A DNA stretch of 64,000 nucleotides from Picocystis sp. L7 (lineage: Eukaryota; Chlorophyta; Picocystophyceae; Picocystales; Picocystaceae): the NCBI GenBank assembly GCA_020975725.1, contig QXJR01000017.1, positions 497,001 through 561,000 of the forward strand, in the 5' to 3' direction. This document shows positions 37,824-50,200 of this stretch, piece after piece. Position 1 is the first letter of the stretch, and every line of letters begins with the position of its first letter. The translations under genes were made by a program, and so were the position numbers. A model generated the notes under the pieces. It saw only the letters and a list, made by a program, of their open reading frames with translations. It was not told the origin of the DNA and ran no database searches.

Positions 37824-37887
37824 ATCCTAGACTTCCACTAACACCGATCTTGACTTTTGTCAAATCGGAGCCGTGGAAGACTAGGAT
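37824..37887. repeat. 64-nt imperfect inverted repeat (long hairpin)
   Basis: The outer arms atcctagacttccac (37824-37838) and gtggaagactaggat (37873-37887) pair at 14 of 15 positions. The inner arms ccgat (37844-37848) with atcgg (37864-37868), and ttgac (37850-37854) with gtcaa (37859-37863), close on a 4-T loop. A related direct copy of the motif (aatcggtggccgtggagac) lies just upstream, near 37787-37806. It could be a MITE-like remnant, a small-RNA precursor or a cruciform. It lies about 650 nt upstream of the repair gene ATG. Confidence 0.6.
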
Positions 37888-38534
37888 GGGATGAGAACAA
37901 GGAAGAAACGGCAAGCAACTTGGTTGCATACAAATCCATACAACTTGATATTATAATCTTCGTGTTCCTCACTAGATTTTGCACTCACTCAGGTAGAAAT
38001 TATGAGCAAGGAACATCTCCCTTCCAAGTGCAATGGACTCCTTTGTTTTCCCACGAGTGCTTTTTCCTCCAATATTCCCTTTGCACCCAACAACTGTATA
38101 TCCTTCTCCGTCCCTTCCCACTCAGCCATCACCAAGTGATTTCTTGTTTCTCTGTTCACGTTTTGAGTCTCGAATGTCTGATCTTCATGCGATTCGTCGC
38201 GTGCGTCCTTGTGTTGGTGGTTCATCTTCCACTGGATTGATCGGAGCTGGTACATCGGAGCATTTGCAGGGCTGGCAATCTCGCTTGAACCGGAGAATTC
38301 ATTCCGATGGATACGGGAATTCAGGTCGTTTCCATCGAAAGAAGCATCCGGTGTTGATTGGGGACCAAGTGGTAGGGCGATGGCCCACGAGACCGAGTTG
38401 TTCCATTCCGGTCTAGAAGGGTCATCCCTTCCCTTCGAAAGGGTGATTTCGTCCGGTTTCCAGTGGGGATCCAACCGGGCACGTTTTTCCCATCGTCTTC
38501 AAGGTGGTCGATCTACGCACCCTTCAGTTTCGCG

Positions 38535-41273
38535 ATGGAATCGCGTGGTCTTGCGCTCGTGGAGGATGGGTTTGGTTCGCCTTCGAAGGCGGAGGGGGAC
38601 ACTTTGGTGCTGGAAGAAGGAATGGTGGTGTCCAAGGACGTGTACGAGCGGCTCCTGCCACACCAGAGGGTGGGATTGCGTTGGTTGTGGTCGCTCCACG
38701 TGGCCGGTGCAGGTGGGATCTTGGGAGACGAGATGGGACTGGGCAAGACCGTACAGGTGGCCGCCCTGTACGACGCGTGGGACCGTACACAACGGTCCCC
38801 TCCAGCACCTGGAAACGGGGCAAAAGGGAAGGGCATCCAAAGAAGTCCATGGCTGGTCGTGTGCCCACCCACCCTCCTGCACCTGTGGAAGAGAGAACTC
38901 AAGACGTGGTGTGGTGATGATTTGCAGGTCAAGGCCGTGAAATACGATCGGATGGACATGGATCGCAGCCCAGACCAAGAAGAAGAAGACGGACTGGAAG
39001 GGGACGGAGACAGAGGATGGGAACATGCCCAAGTGGTGCTGGCAACCTATGAACAAGTCCGAAGGAGCTGGAGAGGAGAAGCCAGAAGCCAAGGAAAGAA
39101 AGTAGAACTCCACCACAGAACCTGGGAATATGCCGTGCTAGACGAAGGGCATCGCGTGCGAAACCCAGATGCACAGATCACACTTGCATGCAAATCGCTC
39201 AGGACCAAACATCGACTGGTGCTCACCGGCGCACCCATCCAGAATCACCTCGTGGAACTCTGGTCCGTGATGGACTTTGCCTTCCCAGGTAGGCTAGGCA
39301 CCTTGCCAGTCTTTGAGGCACACTTTGCCATTCCCATAAGAATCGGAGCCTATGCAAACGCCACGTCCGCCGCCGCCGCCGCTGCCTTCAGATGTGCTGT
39401 GGCGCTGAAGGACGCCGTGGCACCCTATCTGCTACGCAGGAGAAAGTCAGAGGTAAAAGTACAACTCCCCAAGAGAAAGGAGACCGTGCTCTTCTGCAGG
39501 CTTACCCCCAAGCAAAGAGCAATGTACCGGGCATACTTGGCCTCGGACCAGTGTGGTGCCATCCTAGAGCGTAGGGTGAATGCACTTGTTGGACTGGATG
39601 CCTTACGCAAGATATGCAACCACCCAGAGCTGTACGAGAGGAACGCCCAAGAAGATTATTTTCGTCCGTTGGATGCGGGTGATGCGAGAGAGAGGGTAGC
39701 TAGTGAGACAGATAAACGTGGAATAGATATTTGCACGCCTGAGGGACACCCATCGTTGCGTTCTCATGGGGCAATAGGGGTGGAGAATGCAGATTGCTGC
39801 TGCAGTGGCAAAGTGGAAGTCTTGATGGGACTCCTGAGGTGCTGGCTGCTGGATGGACACCGGGTGCTAGTGTTCACCCAGACCCAGCAGATGTTAAATC
39901 TTGTTCAAAGGGAGGTGAGACGACAGGGATGGAAGCATCTTCGCATGGATGGATGCACTCCTGTCAGGGAACGTCCAGGCTTGGTGGATGCATTCGAAGC
40001 ACAAAACTGTGGAGACATCTTCCTGCTCACCACACGGGTTGGAGGACTTGGACTGTCCTTGGTGGGTGCAGACCGCGTGGTGCTGGTAGACCCTGATTGG
40101 AATCCAGCTACAGATGCCCAAGCTGCTGAAAGGGCTTGGAGAATTGGACAAAAGCGTAACGTTGAGGTCGTGAGGTTGGTCACAGCTGGAACCGTGGAAG
40201 AAAAGATCTACCACAGACAAATCCACAAACGGATGCTTACTGAACGTGTACTGCGAGATCCGGCTCAAAAGCGCATCTTTGCCAATAAGGACTTACATGA
40301 CCTCTTTGTGTTGGAAGAAGAGGAGAAAGATCTATCTCCTCTCTGTCCCCCATCGACTGGTCAGATTCAACCTCTTGACACAAAAAAGTGCCGCGAGCCT
40401 GACGAAGCAGGTGCACAGAAACGTTGTCGAATAGAGACAGAAACTGAACGGATCTTCAACCTGAATGGTAGTCTATTGGCATTGCCAAGTGTGCACGAGG
40501 AATGTTCGTTCCTTAGTGCATCAGAAGAGGGCAGCAAAACGGAACAAAAAAGCCCAGGGAGTACAGGACATACTAGCAGAAAGGATGAGGCCACAGTGGT
40601 GGAGCGGCTGCTTGAAGGGGACGAGGCAGCAGCAGCAAAGATGCTACGGGCAGTTGTAGATCATGATGACGTAACTCGGGCAGCAACTGTACGTGCGCAG
40701 GGTGATGCAGATCGAGAGGCACGCAGGGTGGCCCAGCGAGCCAAGGAGGCCCTATTGCGCAGCCGCAAAGCTTGCTATACACAAAAAGTTCATGTACCGA
40801 CATGGACTGGGAGAAGTGGAGGGGCTGGAGGCTTGTGTAGCATTGCTTCTGGATTGGAGAATTCTGACGGAGCCGGGTATAGTTCAAGGATGAGAGTGAA
40901 CCCTTTTCCCCGTGAAGATGTTGATGAGCATGAAATTCGTGGTGGGTCCCTAATTGCGAAGGGAATTCCTGTACGGACAATGTTAGGACAAGGCAAGGCT
41001 GCTGCCAGCTTACTTCAACATATCCGCTTGAGAGATGGAGATGTCCCCCAGGAAGCGTCGCAGTTGCAGGGCATTGTAGAATTTCTACGCAAACAACCTG
41101 GAAAGCAGGCTAGCTCCCAGGAGCTTGTAGAAAGGTTCCAAGAAAGAAACGAAGATGTGGACCCGTCGTTGTTTAAGCAGCTTCTCAAGGAGGCTGCGAC
41201 CCTGCAGAAAACTTGCAGTTCTGGAGGCAGATTTACAAGGGCAATGTGGAAGCTCAAGCCTTGCTTTCAATGA
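38535..41273 (+). CDS. ERCC6-like: ERCC6/CSB (Rad26)-type SNF2 ATPase, transcription-coupled repair
   Basis: A 912-residue protein from the first in-frame ATG; the frame opens at 38376 but has no earlier ATG. SNF2 ATPase motifs: Walker A DEMGLGKT (about residues 65-72), DEGH box (203-206), a lobe 1 end with LRKICNHPELY (357-367), and lobe 2 with LLTTRVGGLGLSL and DPDWNPATDAQAAERAWRIG (519-538). The run TAGTVEEKIYHRQIHKR is diagnostic of the CSB subfamily, as is the C-terminal winged-helix-like end closing with WKLKP. CSB couples stalled RNA polymerase II to nucleotide excision repair in the nucleus. An insert of about 50 residues separates the two lobes. The region before the ATPase is only about 40 residues, far shorter than in known CSB proteins, so an upstream exon may be missing. 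It is intronless and AT-richer than the PKS repeats, with no functional link to polyketide synthesis. Confidence 0.93.
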   Translation: MESRGLALVEDGFGSPSKAEGDTLVLEEGMVVSKDVYERLLPHQRVGLRWLWSLHVAGAGGILGDEMGLGKTVQVAALYDAWDRTQRSPPAPGNGAKGKGIQRSPWLVVCPPTLLHLWKRELKTWCGDDLQVKAVKYDRMDMDRSPDQEEEDGLEGDGDRGWEHAQVVLATYEQVRRSWRGEARSQGKKVELHHRTWEYAVLDEGHRVRNPDAQITLACKSLRTKHRLVLTGAPIQNHLVELWSVMDFAFPGRLGTLPVFEAHFAIPIRIGAYANATSAAAAAAFRCAVALKDAVAPYLLRRRKSEVKVQLPKRKETVLFCRLTPKQRAMYRAYLASDQCGAILERRVNALVGLDALRKICNHPELYERNAQEDYFRPLDAGDARERVASETDKRGIDICTPEGHPSLRSHGAIGVENADCCCSGKVEVLMGLLRCWLLDGHRVLVFTQTQQMLNLVQREVRRQGWKHLRMDGCTPVRERPGLVDAFEAQNCGDIFLLTTRVGGLGLSLVGADRVVLVDPDWNPATDAQAAERAWRIGQKRNVEVVRLVTAGTVEEKIYHRQIHKRMLTERVLRDPAQKRIFANKDLHDLFVLEEEEKDLSPLCPPSTGQIQPLDTKKCREPDEAGAQKRCRIETETERIFNLNGSLLALPSVHEECSFLSASEEGSKTEQKSPGSTGHTSRKDEATVVERLLEGDEAAAAKMLRAVVDHDDVTRAATVRAQGDADREARRVAQRAKEALLRSRKACYTQKVHVPTWTGRSGGAGGLCSIASGLENSDGAGYSSRMRVNPFPREDVDEHEIRGGSLIAKGIPVRTMLGQGKAAASLLQHIRLRDGDVPQEASQLQGIVEFLRKQPGKQASSQELVERFQERNEDVDPSLFKQLLKEAATLQKTCSSGGRFTRAMWKLKPCFQ

Positions 41274-41339
41274 GTGGGAACTGCAGCTTCCATTCCTGGT
41301 ATACATTTCGCGCATGAGGCATTTTGATCGATTAACGAA

Positions 41340-41365
41340 GCCAATAGCTGTAGCACACTATTGGC
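41340..41365. repeat. Small perfect hairpin after the ERCC6-like stop
   Basis: gccaatag (41340-41347) and ctattggc (41358-41365) are perfect 8-bp arms with a 10-nt loop, about 67 nt downstream of the stop codon. It may be a 3' UTR element, but arms this short can occur by chance. Confidence 0.35.
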
Positions 41366-42275
41366 CCGTGAGCAAGCGACAGGAGCACCAAAATGGCTGG
41401 TCCAAAATGCTACTGTGCATCCATTCGTAAGAAACCTTGCTGTCGAAAGGTGCCAAGTTGTTTTGCTCCAGCACGTCTACTTTGAACAGTTTGGGAGACC
41501 CCTTGTCCCCTGTGATGAATCAAACTAAATGCTGCTTAGTGACAAGAGTTGTTCTTGTACTATTCTATAGCTGAAAAGTACATCGACATTTGAGACTGAT
41601 AATAACCTATGAAATTGGAACCAATGTCAGGGTATCCTCCAGCTCTAGTGCTAGATGTCCCGCGAAGCGGTTGTGGTTCTAGTATTGCTGGTGGGTATGT
41701 CTGAAGTTGTGCCTTTCCGCTACACCTTCATATTCCTTGAGGAGCCTCGTGCATATCAGCGATGTCTAGCACTTTTTCCGTAGGCAATGTTCATGATTTG
41801 CATGGCTTCTGCGCCGTGAATGCATTGACAGAGTTCAGAAAATCTGCTTCATGAGCCTCAAGATGCAGCTTGCTGCTTCTAATTGCAAATTGAGGAAAGT
41901 GGTTGGACAATTCACCCCCTTTTGCTGACGTATGCCGTTTTTACCTGAGAGGCCTCATACCTTGGTCCAGCCTGATTGCACTGCTGTGGTCTCAACGCTG
42001 TCTTGATCGGCACAAGTCTTTTTCAAAGTATGGCAATTGTGTTTGTTCCTGCATCTGCGCCAAGCTTTCCTTGAAGCCACTAGAGTCGTCTTCAATTGCC
42101 TGTAAGTTTTGGCCATGTATGCTAGTTGCAAATGTTGAATGAGAGGTCAACACAAACGTTCGTGAAACTATTTGCAGCCTGTAGAGTCCGTAGCAGTGTG
42201 TAAGGGGTCACCATTTGAAACAGCTGCAGCGGTTGCCATGGCAAGTATTTCGAGTGCTAGTCAGCCATAGAAGAC

Positions 42276-42575
42276 TTGTTCTGGCATCTGAGCAGGGTAT
42301 CTTTTGTAGACATGTTGAAGATGAAGACGAGCATACCAGATGATTGCTTAAAAGATTTAGCCAGTGTTCAGGACAGCAGGCAGTGGTTTGCAACAGGAAT
42401 GCAAATGACCGGGCAATGTGTTGCTGTAGTTTATGAAGACTGTAGTGGCACATTGCAATGCAGTGATTGCATAGTGAAAGCTTTGCCAATGCCCCCTGAG
42501 TTATGGCCTACTCTCGTTGCTAGGGTTGGCGCTCCCTACGTCACTATGGCAACATTCTCTTTGAGCCCACAATAA
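42276..42575 (+). CDS. Unrecognised 99-codon open frame
   Basis: An ATG-started frame about 1 kb past the repair gene. The product has four Cys residues, two of them in a CSDC cluster, and a hydrophobic C-terminal third (PPELWPTLVARVGAPYVTM). I do not recognise it. No neighbouring signal supports translation, and chance occurrence is quite possible. Confidence 0.15.
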   Translation: MFWHLSRVSFVDMLKMKTSIPDDCLKDLASVQDSRQWFATGMQMTGQCVAVVYEDCSGTLQCSDCIVKALPMPPELWPTLVARVGAPYVTMATFSLSPQ

Positions 42576-44241
42576 AGATAGCTTATTTTTCTATCAAAAT
42601 TTTCTAAGGGTTATACTGCACAGGTATTTTGTGGATCTGGCAAGTTGTGAGAAGCTTTCAGCAAACGGTGTAAGGAATTCTATTGTTTCTGCCGATGTTT
42701 GCCTATCATAGCCAGGAAAGTGTGGTTGCTGCTGTATCATCATCTATTTTGCTAAATGGTGCTAAATCACGGCTTTGCAGCTGGCATTGAGTGCTGTGGT
42801 ATGAATGCGCTAATTGGGCAGTCCCATTGAGTTGTCTTACACGGCTCATGCTTAATTGCATTGCTATTTGTGCGATGCTCTTCAATGTTGAATGGATGTT
42901 TTCTTGAAATGACTGTGACATCGGAAGTTCTAGGTCTACTGGAGTCAAGCAGGAGGTCGTTGCCTTTTGCGTGTCTTTGCGAAACGTAAACCAAATATTT
43001 CTGTGTACTCTCACAAACGGAGTTGTTTTTGCACTGACCAATGTTCTGCTGGCGAATATGCTCGGAGTTTCAAATAATGTTGTCAGGAAGTCCATAGCTT
43101 GGTGCAAAATTCAAACATGGAGGCTAAAATGACGGCTTAATTCTCGATGGAAGAATAATTTTCAATGGATACTTTGCACTTTCTATGCCAGTGTATTTGC
43201 ATACTTAACTTTCAGAAGGCATGACCGCATGGCTGCAGTTACTCATTTGAAAGGAAAGCAGTGTGCCATTCGCAGAAGCGCCAAAAACTGAAGCCAGTAC
43301 CCAAGCCATGCACCTCGCATGCTTGGAGATGGTATTTATTGACTTCGTTCAAAGGGCTCGAAGGTGCGTTAGTAGCTCTCTACTTGCTGCAATATTAAAG
43401 TGCTGTCAACTCGGCAACAATCTTAACCTGTAGCCAGTTCACAATAGTTTGCTTACAGCTTGCAAAATTGATGCGATTTCACGGCAAGCTGCATTGGCTT
43501 TCTGTTAGGTCAATTAAAGAAGTAAAGTGGCATGTGGCTAGTACACTGGCATAGCAAAGTTCAAGAATGATGTAAAGATTGGGAAGGCTACGTCACAAGT
43601 AAGCCTGTCTGATGTTGCTTACAAGTTCAATGAAGTAGCGTGGACAAATGAACAACCAGGTCTCACACATATTCCACACTTACCCTGCGCTGCTGGAAGT
43701 GTTTGTTGTTTCTTGCACAATGCCCTCACTTGTTCAGAGCGTGTTAAAACGCATTACATTTGACATTGAGTAAATAATTTCAAGGCATGATTCCTGAGGC
43801 CTCATGCTTACGGACTGGGTGGGAATAAGTTAGTGTCATTGCTTCCGTTGTGTTGATGCTGCTTGCTAGTCTGCACTAATCGGTTCTAATTGCTTCAAGG
43901 TAGTGCATACACATAAATTTTGAAAGATCATCGATTTCGTCATTCTTACAACTTAGACCTCTGAAAATTTTATATGGATAGTCCAAGTAGGTTATATTAA
44001 GTTGAGGTTTGGCTTCGTTGTCTGATTTTCGGTTGTGGGCCACTGATGTGTCAGCACTGCTACGTTTCAGGTAGGCTGGCGCCTGATTCCTGGGATTGCA
44101 ACCACTGCAAAATTAAAGACGTGGGGCACCATTCTTGCTCCTGTTCCACAGAAGTCCACAGGTCTTACACCTGGGAAGCCAATGCGTAAGGACAGCCACC
44201 TGTCCCTCCCAGAGTCGCAGGTTCTGACATAAGAATACAAC

Positions 44242-47200
44242 CTAAGCATTTAGCTCTGAAAGTACCTGCTTCAACATTTCTTGTGAATACAGATCAATGA
44301 TATCAGCGATTCCCTTGAGGTTCCTCTCCTCCAACATCCAAGTGTGTTTACATGGCAAATATCTTGCATACATTGGTCCTGTGCACCATATCCTATTGGT
44401 GCGCTGAAAGTGATAGCCATATTCATCATTACTGCAGAGAAGGGCAGATGGACCACTAAACTTGGTAGTTGGGCAGTACTTCAGAGCCAAATATTCGAAA
44501 TACTGACTCTTGGCAAGAACACTGTAAACAGCCTCATCCCATACATTTACTGATATTGTTTCCGGTTTGTAGGTTGCAGAAAGCCTCATCTGTTCACTAA
44601 TGTTCTTACAAGAACTCATTCTCTCAACAAAATCATCCAGTTGCAACTTAAGCCCTGACGTCTGACGAACTACACTGTATAGTGCATACCAATGCGGTTG
44701 GTTAATTAGATAAGCCTCTGGACGCTGCACTGAACCATCTACAAGTACCAAAGCTAACTTTTCTCCGGACTGCTTCAATTGCAAGGACATCTCCAGAGCA
44801 AGGGCACAACCAAAAGAATGACCCACAAGAACGTATGGTCCATACGGTTGAACTTGCCTAATGGCATCCAAGTGGAAACTGGCGAGTTCTTCCATGGTAT
44901 CTGCGCTCATGCACCTTTTACTGAGGCTCACCCCAAAACATGGTGAGCTCATGAAATTGGACAGTTGTGCAAGATTTCCCAACCCTCCTCCCTCGTCGTG
45001 GAGCATCCAAATAGGATTTTTATGGTGGACATGAGAGCACATGCTATTAAGCGCAAGAATATCAGCTGGCAGTGCCATGTCTCCAAGTGATCCTCGCTTC
45101 GTATGTATTGGAATACCTACCTGCCTTCCAACGCCATATTTCAGAGACTTTTGATTTACTTGGTGCTCGGGAAAAGCCTCTGCATACGAGAACTCATCCT
45201 GGACACCGGGTCTTCCACACGTCTCATCTTGAACCAGTGATGGAGACATTCTGCAGGATGTATAGTTGTGGAAACGTTTCCACTCAGACATGCCACATTG
45301 AAGGGCTTGAGCTACACATTCTGCTGTGGACTCGATAACGTCAGGAGAAAGGCCTGCAAACTGACGTGTCTCCACTAAAGATCGCGAGCTCACTGTAGCG
45401 TTAAAATCAGCTCTGCTACCTTGCCATCCGCTTATCCATTTTAAGCTCTGACTGGACTTGCCAGGTACAATGTAGCCGGGTATGTGTCCGGTAAAGCCTG
45501 CTGTTTGCCCTGGAAGCCAGCTGAGGACAGATGTGAAGCCTTGGAAAACCCAATGTGGCTTGTACGAATTGGAGAGCCGTTCCGTCAAAGTAACTCTCCG
45601 CACAGCCTGAGAAACAATTCCATCCCAAGCCTGCACGGACATCTTTGCTGGCTTCTGCTCTGAAAGAAAATCAAGTTGGCCCTCGAAAGATTCATTTTCT
45701 AGCATATGATACACGAAGTTTTCGATGGTGAGCTTGTTGGATACGAGAGGATAGAGAGCCATCCAAGCTGGATCAAGCTCCTTTGCTGATGCAGCGCACA
45801 AAGCCAACTCTTCTGCCCATTCATAATCAGAAAGATCGGGCGGACGAATTGAATCGAGGTAGTCCAGCTGCTCCTCGAAGTTTCGCTTTGTTTTCATGAT
45901 CTTCAAGAACTCATCAAAGGAAACTTGCCCTTCAACAAGCCTGAAGAAACTGCAATGACCCAACTCACACGCCTCAGTCATTGAAAGATGAATAGGGTCG
46001 TCAATCAGAAGCAAAGTAGCCACCTCCTTACCCTGTGCTTGGAGTTGGAGAGCCATTTCATACGCAAGTAGGGCACCAAAACCCACACCACCCAGCATCA
46101 CATATGGTAAGGAGGGGTAACTGTTGTGTATTCGGCTCAGGTAAATTTGCGCAAGCTCTTCTAAGGTTGTCAGCAGCTCCAACTCCTCTAGGGGCCCAAG
46201 GCAAATTCCAACACATGGGTGCTCAAGGGCTCTAGCAAGCAGGCGGAGCCGAGTAACATTTCCTGAAAAATCATGCACAAGGAACAGTGGCGGATCAGCA
46301 AGTACAGGGACGTCGTTCAGCATTACCAGCGGTTGCATTTCATCTCCCATGGGCTCCTCTTCTAGTGGGCATGCCCATGGCATGGCTGGGGTTACACCTG
46401 TCTCTTTTCCAAGATTGAAGCCCATTTTAGCAAGGTAAGCGGATAACTCCTCTTGCTCTTGCTCATCTGGTGCAACGTTTCCTGTAAAAACGGGGGACCC
46501 ACCTTCCCCAGCTCCTGAATCGACCCATCCAAACGGCTCAAGAAAGGCCCTGAGTGCACTTACAAGGATGCTCATGTCCGGATTTCCTTGCCTCAACAAA
46601 GTGAAGTGGTCACCAGGGACATCTATGACCTCTACAGTATCGGCTATCTCTGACCAGGCAACTCCATGGGGATACGAGCAGTCATCTGAATCATCCAGAT
46701 AGGTACAAGCCCCCTTTTCAAATGCGCGAAAGCAAACCAATGGCGCGGAATACAGCCGGGCAGTAAACTTGTGGTGCCGTAAATCCGATACTTGGTCTCC
46801 TCTTTTGACTGCCCCTGCAACATAATAAACTTGATCCCGAACCTCCTCGACAGTCATGTTGTTATCACGCATTATCCTCCAAATTGGTGCAAAAAACTCA
46901 AAACGCTGCCCCATCTCCATCGATAGCCACTCATTACCTCTGGTAGAAAAACCTACAGTCTCTTCTCCAATGGCATTCAAGACCATTTCCATCATTTCAT
47001 TCGCTTCGCTGTCAGACACCTCCTCCACGTCAGGTGTGACTGCCCTGCACTGAAGAGGGTGCGGCGTGTCGAACAAGATGACTAGACCCACCTCATGACC
47101 CCACTCTTGAAGCTGCAAGGCTATTTGAACAGCCACAACACCACCATAACTATGGCCTCCAATTAGATATGGTCCTTCTGGTTGAATGTCTAAAATGTCC

Positions 47201-50200
47201 GTTGCATTGCAAATTGCAAGCTCTTTCACTGTCAAATCATTGTCTTTCTCCAACACAAATATTGGCTGTTCACTCCAGTTGAGGAAACTTTTGAAGATGA
47301 AGTAGGCAGACTGGGCATTGGCTACTCCAGGAGCAGCAAGGAATAGAGGCCGCACAGGGTAGGAACCACGAAGCGTTTTCAACAGCTTTGAAGGCTTTCC
47401 TTCTTCTGAGGGCATAGACTCCACGTCCCCAAACACAACCGTACTGCGTGTAAGCAGTCTTTCTTCAGCATCACATAGACTTGAGACGATTTCCTGATTC
47501 AGATAATCGACAATCTGGCTAATAGACTCATAGTCATACAACAAAGTCACAGGCAAGTCTACACCCAGAGAATCGCTCATTTTTTGCCGCAGTTCCATTC
47601 CTGCACGCGAGTCTATGCCTGATTCCATCAACGGTTCATCAATATCCACATCGCGCCCAAGCATGTCACACACTTCAATGGAGACCTTTTGTTCTAGCCA
47701 GTCTGCTCTATCTTCGGAGTTCATTGTTTTGAGCTCTAACAGCAATTGTTGGAATCCGCCAGCAATTTCAGATGCACCAATCCTGCTTACAGGAGTATCT
47801 GGATGTCCCATGGTTGCGATACTGGTATCTTGAATGGTGGCAACACACGGGTGTCGAAATTCTGATCCATTGAAGCAGGAGAATCCTGCACAAAGTGGCA
47901 CAGCGTTAGCGCCCTGCTCTTGTGCTTTGGAAAAGAAGGACCAGGCTTTTGTGTCACTATTTCTTTTGAGTGGAACTTTCGCCAAGCCAACAGACCTCAA
48001 CGTGTGGCTTTTCACCTCCCAAACAAGGCACCCAATCATGCACTCTAACTGCCGCAAGCCAGAAGAGGGGCGTGGATCCGGTACGAGGTCGAATACCTGG
48101 TGCCGATAGTGCAAAGGCATGTCCTTGGACAACAAGAGAGCAACACAGGCATCTGCTTGTTTCACATCATTTGAACTACTACCATCAAAGCTTCCACCAG
48201 TGAGTAGGAACTTTCCATGCAGACAGGTTCGCTGCTCCGTTCCATCGGGCACAGTTGGACCTGGCACTGATAGCTCAACAGTTCCTGCACCGTCTAACGC
48301 TAATTTGGCAGTTGAAGATAAGTCCCTATCGAGAAGCAGCTGAGAAACAAAGGATACATCTTGCAATGCTGGCTCCAACGCAGAAAAATTGTCACTCATA
48401 CTCATTTTTCCAGCCTCGCTTAGTAATGCCAGCATGCCAGCCTGAGAGAAGATTGGACTTCCCAATATCTTTAGGTCCTTCAAAACAGCATGCTTGCAAG
48501 GACACAGTTCCAACTCAAAGCACCAGAGCCCCGCACTCACGTTGCAAATACTCTGAAGTGGTGTGAAATCTGGTGTCAGCCAGCACCTTTGCTTTTGGAG
48601 TGGAGAAGGTATAGACTGAATCCTTGTGCCTGAACTATTCAATTCTTTCCCTTCAAGAATAACATGTGCATTTGTACCCTGGGCTCCAAATGAGTTTACT
48701 CCCATTCGGAATGCGTTTTCCATGCTGAACGCTTGTGCTTCTCGTGGAAACTGCACGTTACATTTGTAGCGATTAGCTTTCAGTGCTTTGCTGACATGAG
48801 AGTTGAGAAATCTGAGATGAAGCACTGGAGCGCATGCCCTACTCTCTAACACGGTAGCACTGTGGGCAAGGAGCATAACACCAGCCGCTGCTTCTTCGTG
48901 TCCCAAAAAGCCCTTAACAGTGCAGAATGAAAAATTCCTGTCGTGATGCGCAGCAAGAAACACTGATGCCATTGCACCAATCTCAATGGGATCACCCAGC
49001 AAAGTTCCATTGCTGTGCAGCTGAATGCCTGATATATCACTTGCACCTTTCCCTGAGGCAGAAAGTGCCTTCAGAACAAGCTCTTCTTGTGCAGGCCCCC
49101 TTGGGGCGACTAGAGAACCAGACCTGCCATTTTGATTCACTACCGATGCCAACGCAGCAATTTCAAGGGTACTTCCTGCGTGGTCCATTGCAATGGCAAT
49201 TCTTCTAAACAGTAGGGCTGCACAACCTTCTCCTCTTCCGTACCCATCTGCGGATACATCCATGGACTTGCATCGACCATCGGCTGCAAGCATTCCAGCC
49301 ATGGACACCATGGCAGTGGACTCCGGTACTATGCTTAGCGAAGCCCCAGAAGTCAGCGCATCTTGCGCAGATAAGTCATGCAGACTATCCAATGCAAACT
49401 TAGCTGCGACCATTGACGATGAACATGCTGTGTCAATAGTAGCCGCAGGGCCATCCAACCCAAAAGTGAAGGAAATTCGACCTGCAGCCATACTCCCAGA
49501 TGAGCCTGTCAGAGAAAAAGGAGTCAGCTTCAACTTAAGTTGTGACGCCAAAGTAGAATAGTCTGTCGCTGACAAGCCAACAAATGACGAAACGTCGCGA
49601 GTTTGGATGGAGCCCAAAGACTTCAAACAACACTGCAGGAGAAGCCTCTGCTGTGGGTCCATTACTGATGACTCCCTGGGAGTGATACCGAAAAGGATAG
49701 TGTCAAAAGACTCAATATCTGCAAAGAAACCACCAAAGCGGGGCGTTTCATGCGATAACTCCACATCCCATCTCGCAATCGGCACTGGAGTGATACGCTC
49801 CTTGCACCAGCTGTGCACTACCAGCCTCTGTTCATGCACTGCACTGGCAACCAAGAAAAAACTAGGATGGGTGCCTACCTCGTGATGAACACTTGGAATA
49901 TCTTCTCTGTGAACAACAGATTGATCAACACAAAGCTCATCAAGAAGGTACAGCGATATTTGATGGATTGACGGATAGTCAAACACCAACGTACTGGGAA
50001 GATCCACACCCATTGTACCTTCCACCGAGTTGCGGACCTCCACTGCACCCAAAGAGTCCAAACCGGCCGCCATCAGAGGCTCCTCCACACCCACATCCGC
50101 ACCAAGCACCCCACGCACAGACTCCTGAACCTGAGACACAAGGTAGGCCAACTGCTCCTCCCGGGAAAGGCCAAACATCCAGGACGGGGACGGAGACGAA

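Larger units (their letters stand above)
36378..38534. other. Spacer between the + strand PKS and the ERCC6-like gene
   Basis: AT-richer DNA of about 2.2 kb. It should contain the PKS 3' UTR and the promoter and 5' UTR of the repair gene. I found no tRNA, rRNA, recognisable transposase or conserved protein domain. It holds an open frame of 136 codons (37342-37752) and a hairpin at 37824-37887, annotated separately. From 38376 the frame of the repair gene is open, but no ATG occurs before 38535. Confidence 0.7.
41274..44241. other. Spacer between convergent ERCC6-like and - strand PKS genes
   Basis: About 3 kb of AT-richer DNA between two stop codons, so it should hold both 3' UTRs. I see no tRNA, recognisable protein domain or mobile element. 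A perfect 8-bp inverted repeat lies at 41340-41365. A 99-codon frame lies at 42276-42575, annotated separately with low confidence. Confidence 0.7.

Noticed and set aside
38463-38534. Earlier start of the repair gene at 38463
   Set aside because: The codon there is GTG, which is unlikely as a start in a eukaryotic nuclear gene. The first in-frame ATG is at 38535.
36378-44241. tRNA, rRNA or mobile-element genes in the two spacers
   Set aside because: No cloverleaf-like sequence, rRNA motif, reverse transcriptase or transposase motif was seen on reading both strands. Only weak short open frames are present.
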